NCBI GenBank assembly: GCA_964523295.1
Contig: CAZGAH010000038.1
Location: 1-38,601 of the forward strand
DNA: 38,601 bases
Direction of reading: 5' to 3'
Source: CAZGAH01 sp964523295
Lineage (GTDB): Bacteria > Desulfobacterota > Desulfovibrionia > Desulfovibrionales > Desulfovibrionaceae
Shown here: positions 1 through 7,447 of the stretch, in pieces
Layout: each line of letters opens with the position of its first letter
Numbering within the stretch: position 1 is the first letter of the stretch
Notes under the pieces: generated by a model
The model's database searches: none
What the model was told of the DNA's origin: nothing
Seen by the model: only the letters and a program-made list of their open reading frames with translations
Program-made: the position numbers and the translations under genes

Positions 1-30
1 TTGAAAAAGTTTAGATGCTCTTATGCAGTT

Positions 31-59
31 CCCTGAAACAATGGAACATTGTTTCAGGG
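31..59. repeat. Perfect 13-bp inverted repeat, operator-like
   Basis: CCCTGAAACAATG at 31-43 is repeated in inverted form as CATTGTTTCAGGG at 47-59, separated by GAA. The core TGAAACA/TGTTTCA occurs again as TTGTTTCA at 67-74. No T-run follows on either strand, so an intrinsic terminator is unlikely. A dimeric regulator site, or an mRNA hairpin in the 5' leader of a gene left of the window, fits better. The binding protein cannot be named from sequence. Confidence 0.6.
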
Positions 60-129
60 CAGAGCCTTGTTTCAAGGCGAAACTGCGATGGGCGCAATCC
101 TGTCGCAAATCGAGTCTATCTCGTTGTTT

Positions 130-158
130 TTTTTATTGCACAATAAAAAACTTTTGAA
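130..158 (-). promoter_or_regulatory. Possible sigma-70-type promoter reading leftwards
   Basis: On the minus strand, TTCAAA (158-153) and TAAAAA (135-130) are separated by 17 bases and would start transcription near 123, towards a gene left of the window. An AT-only inverted repeat (TTTTTTATTG at 129-138 and CAATAAAAAA at 141-150, 2-base centre) overlaps the spacer and the -10 element. Both hexamers are imperfect, so the call is tentative. Confidence 0.3.
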
Positions 159-261
159 TGTTTTGACGGGTGAGTCCGGGCGGCGTATCCGACATCCCCG
201 AAGTTCCAGCAAAAATCCGCGGCCCGGGGCGCCGGCACGGCGAGGGCGTTCCTGTCCGGCA

Positions 262-834
262 TTATTCCCGGGCCGGGAAGTCGGCCAGTTGCGTATACTC
301 GGGACCCTGCGGCTGCAGCATGCTTTGCCAGAGCACAAAGCGTTCCGCCGGCGCCGGGGGCCAGATGGTCGTGGTGATGACCCGGGAAACGTCGCTCCAG
401 GGGTCCGGGGCGGCATGTTTCACGCGCGCCAGGGTCAGGTGCGGGGTAAAGGGGCGGGCATCGGGCGCGATACCGAGCCCGGCCAGGGACGTCTCGATCT
501 CATGGGCCAGCTGCGTACACGCGCTCGCCCCCTGTTTCAGGCCGACCCAGAGAACGCGGGGCGAGGCCCGGCCCTCGGCCGCGGCCGGCGGAAAGAAGCC
601 GCAGTCGCCGGCCTGGAGCGTGAACGCGGACCAGTACACCCCGGCCAGAGCCGCCCGGATATCCGGTAGCGCCGCTTCCTGCGTATCGCCGAGAAATTTG
701 AGCGTGACGTGCCAGTTTCCGGGGCGGGTCCAGCTGATGCGGGAGCGCAGCCGGGCGCGCCAGGTTCTGACAAGCGTCGCGAGCTGTTGTTGGTATGCCT
801 CGGGCAGGGGCAGTCCGATGAACAGGCGGATCAT
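262..834 (-). CDS. thpR: RNA 2',3'-cyclic phosphodiesterase (LigT/ThpR family)
   Basis: A 190-residue protein of the 2H phosphoesterase superfamily. Both diagnostic HxTx motifs are visible: HVTL near residue 47 and HLTL near residue 132, which supply the two catalytic histidines. The family opens 2',3'-cyclic phosphates at RNA ends and can also ligate tRNA halves; its cellular role is poorly defined. Length and the N-terminal 'RLFIGLPLP' strand are typical. Its ATG overlaps the pncC stop codon (ATGA at 834-831), so the two are translationally coupled. It is the last gene of the leftward unit that begins with the MFS transporter. The family call is secure; the biological substrate is unknown. 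Confidence 0.93.
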   Translation of the reverse strand: MIRLFIGLPLPEAYQQQLATLVRTWRARLRSRISWTRPGNWHVTLKFLGDTQEAALPDIRAALAGVYWSAFTLQAGDCGFFPPAAAEGRASPRVLWVGLKQGASACTQLAHEIETSLAGLGIAPDARPFTPHLTLARVKHAAPDPWSDVSRVITTTIWPPAPAERFVLWQSMLQPQGPEYTQLADFPARE

Positions 835-1361
835 TGCGGCGTCTCCGCTGCCTCCGGGGCTTTCGCGGTCAATCGGTCCAGGCCGCGTGCGATCAGGTGC
901 AGGGCCGTTTCCACGGTCGCCTGGCGGATGGCGTGCCGGTCGCCTGCGAAGGAGCGGGTTTCGCTGAGGACCTGTCCGTCCAGGGCCACGGCCAGGCAGA
1001 CCGTGCCGACCGGTTTTTCCCGCGTGCCGCCGCCCGGCCCGGCCACGCCGGACACGGCCACGGCCGCGCGCGTGCCCAGGATCCGGCAGGCGCCCAGGGC
1101 CATGGCCCGGACCGTTTCCTCGCTGACGGCACCGTGCCCGCGCAGCACCCCGGCCGGTACGCCCAGCACCCGCTCCTTGACCTCGTTGGCGTAGGCAACA
1201 ACGCCGCCGAGGAACCAGTGCGAGGCTCCGGGAACCATGGTCAGCACGCCGGAAATGAGTCCTGCCGTGCAGGATTCCGCCGTGGCCAGCGTCAGCCCCG
1301 CAGCGTCAAATCGTTCGCCAATGCGTCTGGCCAGGTCTTCGAGGGCGTAGAGCTCGTTCAT
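831..1361 (-). CDS. pncC: Nicotinamide-nucleotide amidohydrolase (PncC/CinA C-terminal domain)
   Basis: A 176-residue stand-alone CinA C-terminal domain. The family deamidates nicotinamide mononucleotide to nicotinic acid mononucleotide, recycling the product of NAD-consuming enzymes. The hallmark 'TAESCTAGLIS' lies near residues 27-37, 'GGVVAYANEVKERVLGV' near 52-68 and 'AVSGVAGPGGGTREKPVGTV' near 101-120. The N-terminal CinA/MoaB-like domain is absent, as in many bacterial PncC proteins. The start is supported by an AGGAGA site nine bases upstream. It sits between the glutamate-cysteine-ligase-like gene and thpR, overlapping thpR by four bases. Confidence 0.93.
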   Translation of the reverse strand: MNELYALEDLARRIGERFDAAGLTLATAESCTAGLISGVLTMVPGASHWFLGGVVAYANEVKERVLGVPAGVLRGHGAVSEETVRAMALGACRILGTRAAVAVSGVAGPGGGTREKPVGTVCLAVALDGQVLSETRSFAGDRHAIRQATVETALHLIARGLDRLTAKAPEAAETPQ

Positions 1362-1409
1362 AGCCGGAACTCTCCTGTCCGCGGCGTTTCACCCGCCGGA
1401 GTCGCCGGG

Positions 1410-2897
1410 TCAGACATCGAGCACGAGCTGCCGTCGGCGTACCAGCTCGAGCAGGCGCGCCTCAGCGTCGCCCGTGCCGCGCTCCCAGGCGGCCAGGGCT
1501 CGATCGGCGCCGTTCTGGCCGGTGTCCAGGACGTGAAAGGCGTAGTCCAGGGTCCAGAGTTCGTCGGGCTCCAGCCCCTCGGCCGCGGCCTCGAGCACGG
1601 TGCGGCAATAGCTGGTCATGTCCAGTTCGCCGCAGCTGCCGGCCAGGCCGTGGCGAATGGCCTGTTCCCGCAGCGCGCGGGTCCGGGGCCAGCCGATGCG
1701 GGACAGCCGCGCCCAGGCCCTGGCCTGGTTGCGCAGCAGGCCCAGCTGAATCCCGCTCGGCGCCAGCATGACCGAACGCACCGGCTCGCTGCGCTCCAGC
1801 CCGGCCAGTTCGTGATCGGGGAAATTCGCCCCGGCGGCCCGTCCCTCAATGTACACCGACGCGGCGTGCTGTTCGAAAAAGGCCTCCAGTCCGTGCGGAC
1901 GCTCCATGGCTGCCAGGAATTCCCCCAGCGGCGGGCAATCCGGTTTGAGCGCGTAGCGAATCCTGGCGTCGAGAAACTGGGAGAACTGGAGAAAGGCCAC
2001 ATGATGCAGCGTGGGAACGACCGTGAGCGCGGCGTTGTCGGCCAGGTCCCGGGCTGTCCAACGGGGACGGCGCAGGAATTCCAGCAGTGGCGGGTCGTTG
2101 TCCACGACGATAATGCGTCCGGGTTTTTTGTAGTCCTCGCCGACGTTGTCGACCACGTATTGCATGTTCGTGCCGGGACCGAACATCCACAGAAAATAGT
2201 CACTGAGCGAGGCGAAGGGCTGCGGGGGCAGGGAATGGAGCAGGCGATCACAGGGGAACCTGGCGCTGTCAAACATGCGCGGCCAGATGGTCAGCCGGTT
2301 TTCCCTAAACCCGGTCGGACGGCAGGCCTCGAAGGGGCTGTTGGCGAAGAGCGCGATACAGGCCGGGGACGCGGCCAGCAGGACATTGAGCGCCCGTACC
2401 GCCTCGGTGGCGCGCACGCCGGTGGTCGGGCCGTTGTGGGACTTGGCGTCCACGCCGACCTGGTGGTTCCAGAGCCGGTAGTCCACCCAGTAGGCGTAGA
2501 CGGGCTTGGGCGAGCGTATCTCCCGGTAGAAGTCGTCGGTAATGCTGACGCAGGGGTGCTCGGAAAAATTGATGACGCAGGCGTCTTCCATGGCCAGCGC
2601 GGCGGCCACGTCGGTGAGTTCCTGACGGACCAGCCTATCCAGCCGGGCCAGGGGGCGCGGGTCGTGGGCGAGGATGCCGATGGAGCTTTCCAGGTTGTTG
2701 AAGGCGTTGTCCAGGCCGCTGACGACCAGGGGGGCATGGACGGCCGCGGCGCGCTCGCCCGACATCTCCAGCCGGACGGCTTCGCCGCGGGCCTTCTTGC
2801 GGGCATGGAGGTTATGAAAATAAGGGCCGACACCGTGTGTACGTCCGGTACGGCACGAGGCAACGGGCATTTCCAGTTCCACCCCCAAAGAACGCAT
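1410..2897 (-). CDS. Glutamate-cysteine ligase-like protein (GCS2 family)
   Basis: A 495-residue protein with features of carboxylate-amine ligases of the glutamate-cysteine ligase 2 group: 'LGVELEM' at residues 4-10 (Mg/ATP-binding strand) and the long conserved stretch around residues 143-210 ('NHQVGVDAKSHNG', 'RATEAVRALN', 'ALFANSPFEACRPTG', 'IWPRMFD'). The family joins glutamate to cysteine or another amine with ATP. Whether this member makes gamma-glutamylcysteine (glutathione pathway) cannot be decided; no glutathione synthetase gene is in the window. The start has a strong AGGAGG site within 15 bases upstream. It lies 88 bases after the MFS gene and 48 before pncC, probably in one transcript. 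Confidence 0.8.
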   Translation of the reverse strand: MRSLGVELEMPVASCRTGRTHGVGPYFHNLHARKKARGEAVRLEMSGERAAAVHAPLVVSGLDNAFNNLESSIGILAHDPRPLARLDRLVRQELTDVAAALAMEDACVINFSEHPCVSITDDFYREIRSPKPVYAYWVDYRLWNHQVGVDAKSHNGPTTGVRATEAVRALNVLLAASPACIALFANSPFEACRPTGFRENRLTIWPRMFDSARFPCDRLLHSLPPQPFASLSDYFLWMFGPGTNMQYVVDNVGEDYKKPGRIIVVDNDPPLLEFLRRPRWTARDLADNAALTVVPTLHHVAFLQFSQFLDARIRYALKPDCPPLGEFLAAMERPHGLEAFFEQHAASVYIEGRAAGANFPDHELAGLERSEPVRSVMLAPSGIQLGLLRNQARAWARLSRIGWPRTRALREQAIRHGLAGSCGELDMTSYCRTVLEAAAEGLEPDELWTLDYAFHVLDTGQNGADRALAAWERGTGDAEARLLELVRRRQLVLDV

Positions 2898-2985
2898 ACG
2901 CCCTCCTGCTCAACCGTCCTGTCCGACGACCGCTGCGACAATTCGCGCCGGGCGGCAAGAACACTCCCGCACCGGGTTTGAGGCA

Positions 2986-5421
2986 TTATTTCCGTACCGG
3001 GGCCGTGTCCTTTTCCTCGCGGGCCACGAACATGAAGACGACCGTAGCCAGAAAGAAGACCACGCCAACGATGACCACGCCGTTGCTGATGCCGACGGCG
3101 CCCATCATCGCTCCCAGGATTATGGGCCCGAGCATCTGCCCGAGCTTGTCCGCGGCGCGCTGCACGCTCATGGCCTTGCCCAGGCCGACGCGCTGGATAA
3201 TGTCCAGCTTCAGCGCGTAGGCGGTTTGCGACGAGCCCACCAGGCTGCCTGACAGCCCCATCATGAACACGGCCCCCAGGACTGCTAAAAAGCCGCTGTA
3301 GAAATAGAGCGACATGAGCCCTCCGGCGCCGATGAGTCCACCCAGCGCGATGTAGATTTTCTTGCGCTGCGAGGTGTCGATGAAGCGGCTCAGATACGGG
3401 GCCACGTAGATGACGGAAAGGCCGTAGACCATGATCACGCGGCCGATGTTGGACTGGCTGATGCCGATCTGGTTCAGGTAAATGGGCGCCGCGTAGAGCA
3501 GCAGGCCTACCTGGCAGAGCGCGAAGGGCACCAGGCTGAAGAGCAGGATGGCCATGAAATCCTTGTGCAGCAGCAGGCTGACCAGCTCGCGCCATTTCAG
3601 CCGGCCGGCCGCGGTGACCATGGCGATTTTTCCGGTGTACCCGCGCATAAACAAGAGCGTAAACGCCAGCGGCACGAGCACCAGCGCTGCCGAGGCCATG
3701 AACACGGGGGCGTAGCCGATGCGCTCGGCGAGCATGGCCCCGACGGCCGTGCCGCAGATCTGGCCCGAGATCAGGCCGGCGACGAGGTTGGAGATGCCGC
3801 GCGCGCGGGTCAGCGGGGTGGTGAAGCGGAAAATGAAGCCCTGGATGGACATCCAGGCCAGACCATAGCCCAGGCCGGTAACCCCGCGAAAGGCGATGAA
3901 CTCGAGACCGCTGGAGGCAAGTCCCGAGAGGAAGTTGCCGCCAGCGCAGATCACCAGACCGGAGCGAACGGGCAGCCGCCAGCCGTGCCCGTCGATGAGC
4001 GCCCCTGCGATGAGCGCGGTACACAACGTGCAGAGCATTTCCACGGAGATGGGCAGTCCGAGGACAACGTCCCGGGGAAGGCTGAAAAGCGGCGCGTAGA
4101 GCTGCTTCATGAACAGGGGAATGAAGGAGGCGGGCAAGGCCCACATGAACAGGAAGGCGAATCCGGCAATACGTCCCAGGAGCAGAGGCGCCTGGGACGC
4201 GTCTTCCTCGGAGGGCGCTGTCCGGCGGGTGGTGCGTTTGATGTACAGAATGAGAAACAGGTACATTTCCACCAGAAACAGGGCGGCGACGACCATGACC
4301 GTGACCGAGTCGATGAGGATGTCCTGAACCCTGGCGCTGACGGCCTTGCGCGAGAGATGGATTTCCATGATCCCGACCGCCTTCCTGACGCCGTCGTCCT
4401 TGTCGGCGTAGAGCGGCAACAGAATGTCGTAATAGGGATCGTTGTCCGGCACCGCTTCCAGATCGCCGATGTCGGTCAGCAGGACAGGGCCGTTGCGGTC
4501 GGCCTTGTTCAGGGTGCGGTTGTAGACGTCGCGCACGGCCATGTATTCGATTTCCGGCGTGGCGGTGATCAGCTCCATGAAGCGCTTTTCGATCTTGACC
4601 AGCCGGTCGATGCGCATGCCCTTGTCGAGCAGGGTCTCGATGTCGTTGCGGATCAGACCGGCCAGTTTGACGGTCTTTTCGCGGGTCATGCGGATGTAGT
4701 CTTGCCGGAACAGCTTGAGGTTGTACACGGAGTAGCCGACCTGGCTGCCACCCAGGGCCAGCACCAGGATGAGCGTCAGACGCGTCCGGGAGGGGCCGTC
4801 CGGACCGAAGGGGAGAAAACACCACAATCCCAGGGCGAGCAGCACGGCCCCGCCCAGGGAGGCCAGGCCGAGGGCTTTCAGGTTGGCCATGAGCACGGCC
4901 CGGCTGCGTTGCTGAATCAGGGACTCGGGAAAGGAAAACACGATCCGGCCGGCGGTCAGGTCCTCGCGGTCCTTGATCACGAACATCAGATGCCGGCTGG
5001 TCTCGGACTTGAAGACGAGCGAGCTGCCCTCCTTGTGGACAAAATGCAACGAGTCGGGCTTGCCCTGCTGCATGACCGCGTCGAGATTCTTTCCCGTATG
5101 CTCCGGCTTCAGGGCCTGGACCACAGTCCCGTCAGGCAGGGCGATGAGCACGTCGTCCAGTTCGGGAAGATCCTTGACGACCTTGTGTATGGCCTGTTCG
5201 ATGCCGAAGAATTTTTCCAGCGATTTCCCGAAACGCACGGCGGTCTGGAGCTTGGAGAGAAATTCGTTTCCGACGAGTTCGAACCCGGAGATGAGCGACT
5301 GGCTGTAGAGCTTCTCCAGGGAGGACAGGCTCAGACCGCCGTTGAAGGCCTGCGCCAGCAGGAGGATGCCCAGCGCGCCGAGAAAAATGCGGCAACGGAC
5401 GAATAACCGGGAAGAACTCAT
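2986..5421 (-). CDS. MFS transporter with N-terminal double extracytoplasmic sensor region
   Basis: An 811-residue membrane protein, about twice the length of a plain MFS carrier. Residues 9-27 form a first membrane segment, followed by an extracytoplasmic domain to about 180 ('LDDVLIALPDGTVVQALKP' is typical of PAS/Cache-like sensors). Two membrane segments (about 185-205 and 215-233) come next, then a second extracytoplasmic domain to about 370 ('EIEYMAVRDVYNRTLNKAD') and another membrane helix. From about residue 425 an approximately 12-helix MFS core follows, with an 'RGVTGLGYGLAWM' stretch typical of the fold. The substrate cannot be inferred. The layout resembles a chemoreceptor input region fused to a carrier, suggesting ligand-gated transport. 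No strong Shine-Dalgarno is seen at the chosen ATG. It is first in the leftward unit, divergent from the kinase gene. Confidence 0.85.
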   Translation of the reverse strand: MSSSRLFVRCRIFLGALGILLLAQAFNGGLSLSSLEKLYSQSLISGFELVGNEFLSKLQTAVRFGKSLEKFFGIEQAIHKVVKDLPELDDVLIALPDGTVVQALKPEHTGKNLDAVMQQGKPDSLHFVHKEGSSLVFKSETSRHLMFVIKDREDLTAGRIVFSFPESLIQQRSRAVLMANLKALGLASLGGAVLLALGLWCFLPFGPDGPSRTRLTLILVLALGGSQVGYSVYNLKLFRQDYIRMTREKTVKLAGLIRNDIETLLDKGMRIDRLVKIEKRFMELITATPEIEYMAVRDVYNRTLNKADRNGPVLLTDIGDLEAVPDNDPYYDILLPLYADKDDGVRKAVGIMEIHLSRKAVSARVQDILIDSVTVMVVAALFLVEMYLFLILYIKRTTRRTAPSEEDASQAPLLLGRIAGFAFLFMWALPASFIPLFMKQLYAPLFSLPRDVVLGLPISVEMLCTLCTALIAGALIDGHGWRLPVRSGLVICAGGNFLSGLASSGLEFIAFRGVTGLGYGLAWMSIQGFIFRFTTPLTRARGISNLVAGLISGQICGTAVGAMLAERIGYAPVFMASAALVLVPLAFTLLFMRGYTGKIAMVTAAGRLKWRELVSLLLHKDFMAILLFSLVPFALCQVGLLLYAAPIYLNQIGISQSNIGRVIMVYGLSVIYVAPYLSRFIDTSQRKKIYIALGGLIGAGGLMSLYFYSGFLAVLGAVFMMGLSGSLVGSSQTAYALKLDIIQRVGLGKAMSVQRAADKLGQMLGPIILGAMMGAVGISNGVVIVGVVFFLATVVFMFVAREEKDTAPVRK

Positions 5422-5718
5422 AGACGGATCGGAGGGGTTTGCATTGCAAGCTCGTTGCCGGCAGGAGTGTGGCCGGGAGCGGCTCGTCGTTCAGCCCATT
5501 GCTAAACGCACGAAAACACCGTAGTGTCAATGCTCGCGTTGGAGCAGATTGCCCGCAGCCAACCGCCTGGAAACCCATTATGGTCTCTCTGTCACCAATG
5601 TCAAATCCAAAGCCGCAAAAAACGCCGTGGCCCTCCGGTGCGCCTCGTTCCTGTGCGCACGACGTCGTGTTGCCTGCTCTTTCCGTCGTCCGTCCCGCCG
5701 TGCTTCAGGAGCGCCTCC
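5422..5718. other. Divergent control region between MFS and kinase genes
   Basis: About 297 bases without a supported gene. It must hold the promoters of both the leftward MFS unit and the rightward kinase. A 12-bp perfect palindrome CACGACGTCGTG at 5658-5669 lies 50 bases before the kinase start and is the only clear operator-like element. An open frame extends upstream of the kinase through this region but lacks a ribosome binding site and family similarity. Confidence 0.45.
5501..5530 (-). promoter_or_regulatory. Candidate promoter of the MFS-gshA-like-pncC-thpR unit
   Basis: On the minus strand a perfect -35 hexamer TTGACA (5530-5525) is followed after 18 bases by the weak -10 TTTAGC (5506-5501). 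The start would fall about 75 bases before the MFS start codon at 5421. The -35 match and position are good; the -10 is poor. Confidence 0.4.
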
Positions 5719-7377
5719 GTGGCTGATACGCCGCTGGAAACCACCCTCGTCCTGACGCAGAGCGACGAACCTCCCCATCCGGAGCGCATCGACGCCTACG
5801 AGGTTGTCAAGGTACTCGGCAAAGGGGGCATGGGCACCGTCTATCTGGCCAAAGACCACGCCCTGGACCGGCTGGTGGCCATCAAGATGCTGCTGCCGTT
5901 TGCGGCCGATGCGCACAAAGACGAACGCAAGCAGCTCATTATGCGCTTTCTGCGCGAGGCCAAGGCCATCGCCCGGCTCAATCACCGCAACATCGTCAGC
6001 ATCTACGGCATCGGCAAGGAGTCCGGCAGCATCTACATCGCCATGGAGTACGTGGACGGACACACCCTGACTGAGTTGATCCGCACGGCGCCGCAGCTGA
6101 GCTTTTCCCAAAAAATCGGCTACATGATCCAGATAGCCGAAGGTCTTGCGGTCATTCACCGGGCCGGATTCATCCATCGCGACATCAAGCCCGGCAACAT
6201 CATGCTGACCAACGACGACGTGATCAAGATCATGGACTTCGGCACCGTCCAGACCACCGAGTCCGATCTGACGCGCGCGGAGCAGATCATCGGCACGCCC
6301 AGCTACATGTCGCCGGAGCAGATCCAGGGCCATTCCACGGATCCGCGCTCCGACATCTTCGCCCTGGGGTCCGTGTTCTATCAGTTCCTCACCGGCGAGA
6401 AGCCCTTTTTCGGGGAATCTTTTTCCAGCGTGTCCTATAAAATCACGCACGAGGCGCCGTCCCCGCCCTCGAAGCTCAACCCGCTGCTGCCCAAGGCCGT
6501 GGACCGCGTCATCCTGAAAATGTTGGCCAAAAGCCCGGACGCGCGCTACCAGACCTGCGAGGAGCTGGCAGAGGACCTGCGCGCGCTGCTTACGCGGCAG
6601 CGGCCCGTCGGACAGACCGTGCGGCGTGGCATGCTCGTCGCCCTGGGGGTCTCGTTCGTATTGACCGTCGCCCTGGCAGGATACCTTCTTTTCGGAACCG
6701 GCGGCGAACTGGACCCCGGTCGGATATGGCGCCAGGTCCTGGAGCTGTCCGGCCTGGCCGGCACGCGCGGAACGCAGGTGCCGGTGACGGCCCCGTCCCC
6801 GTTTCGGGCGCACGCGCGGCCGCTGTCCCTGGAGTATACCGTGGCCTACCAGCCGGCCGGTTCGTCGGAGATACGCCGTCTGCGCAATCTGGAAACACTC
6901 AGCTCACATGACCGCTTCCGCGTCATTTTCAGCCCACAGGAGTCCTGCTTCGTGCATGTCTTTCGCGTCGACAACGGCGTGGAGGTGATTCCGCTCTACC
7001 CTCTGCGCATGGATAACCCCGTGCCTGCGGGCGCCCGCATCGTTTTGCCGGACGGACCCGAGCCCTATTCTCTGGAAAATGTCAGCGGCGAGCAGCAAAT
7101 CGTGGCCCTGGCCTCCGTTTCCCGGAACATCGACCTGGGCACGAAGACGAAAGTCCTGCTTGAGTCGCAGCACAGCGGGAACATCAAGCTGCTGCAAATC
7201 TACCGGTTCAAGTTGCGCATGGCCTTCAACAAGACCGAGATGGAAACGAAGGATACGGCGCAGACGGCGAGCATCCCCTGGGACGCCGGCGGATCGGGCT
7301 ACACCTACGCGGTGCGGCGCGTGGACAATCTGTGCGACGAGTGCGTGTTGCGGGTGACCTTCACGGTAACGCCCTGA
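5719..7377 (+). CDS. Membrane-anchored Ser/Thr protein kinase with DUF4384-like C-terminus
   Basis: A 552-residue Hanks-type kinase. The GTG start is preceded by AGGAG at 5707-5711, which favours it over upstream starts. The kinase domain spans about residues 28-290: glycine loop GKGGMG (34-39), ATP lysine K56 in 'VAIKML', catalytic H153-R154-D155 ('HRDIKPGNIM'), DFG at 173-175 and the 'SDIFALGSVFYQFLTG' helix. One membrane segment (about 305-326) follows. The external region (about 395-475, 'CFVHVFRVDNGVEVIPLYP') resembles DUF4384, seen at the end of other bacterial kinases. All catalytic residues are present, so it should be active. It converges on a block of three FHA-domain proteins, the usual readers of phosphothreonine, which makes those and the Tad pilus its likely targets; that link is inference. 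Confidence 0.92.
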   Translation: MADTPLETTLVLTQSDEPPHPERIDAYEVVKVLGKGGMGTVYLAKDHALDRLVAIKMLLPFAADAHKDERKQLIMRFLREAKAIARLNHRNIVSIYGIGKESGSIYIAMEYVDGHTLTELIRTAPQLSFSQKIGYMIQIAEGLAVIHRAGFIHRDIKPGNIMLTNDDVIKIMDFGTVQTTESDLTRAEQIIGTPSYMSPEQIQGHSTDPRSDIFALGSVFYQFLTGEKPFFGESFSSVSYKITHEAPSPPSKLNPLLPKAVDRVILKMLAKSPDARYQTCEELAEDLRALLTRQRPVGQTVRRGMLVALGVSFVLTVALAGYLLFGTGGELDPGRIWRQVLELSGLAGTRGTQVPVTAPSPFRAHARPLSLEYTVAYQPAGSSEIRRLRNLETLSSHDRFRVIFSPQESCFVHVFRVDNGVEVIPLYPLRMDNPVPAGARIVLPDGPEPYSLENVSGEQQIVALASVSRNIDLGTKTKVLLESQHSGNIKLLQIYRFKLRMAFNKTEMETKDTAQTASIPWDAGGSGYTYAVRRVDNLCDECVLRVTFTVTP

Positions 7378-7423
7378 CCTCGCCGGTCGGACCGGGCCTG
7401 ACATCCGGCGGGCTGCCGGGCTG

Positions 7424-7438
7424 GCCGTGTTTCACGGC
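7424..7438. repeat. Short inverted repeat between convergent genes
   Basis: GCCGTG and CACGGC around a TTT loop, in the 70 bases separating the convergent kinase and FHA-TPR genes. No T-run follows on either strand, so termination activity is uncertain. Confidence 0.25.
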
Positions 7439-7447
7439 GAAAAGGCG

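Larger units (their letters stand above)
1..261. other. AT-rich intergenic region at left edge
   Basis: No gene is supported here. The first 165 bases are much richer in A and T than the rest of the window and carry several inverted repeats: 31-59, the short CCTTG-TTT-CAAGG at 64-76, and an AT-only stem at 129-150. The right part, 170-261, is GC-rich sequence downstream of thpR on the minus strand. The base composition and repeats suggest a control region for a gene lying left of position 1, transcribed leftwards. No thpR terminator with a clear T-run is visible. Confidence 0.5.

Noticed and set aside
31..59. Left-edge palindrome as an intrinsic terminator
   Set aside because: There is no T-run on either strand and the stem is not especially GC-rich.
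205..240. Possible thpR terminator reading leftwards (GC stretch before ATTTTT on the minus strand)
   Set aside because: The stem is short and mismatched, so it does not meet a reasonable standard.
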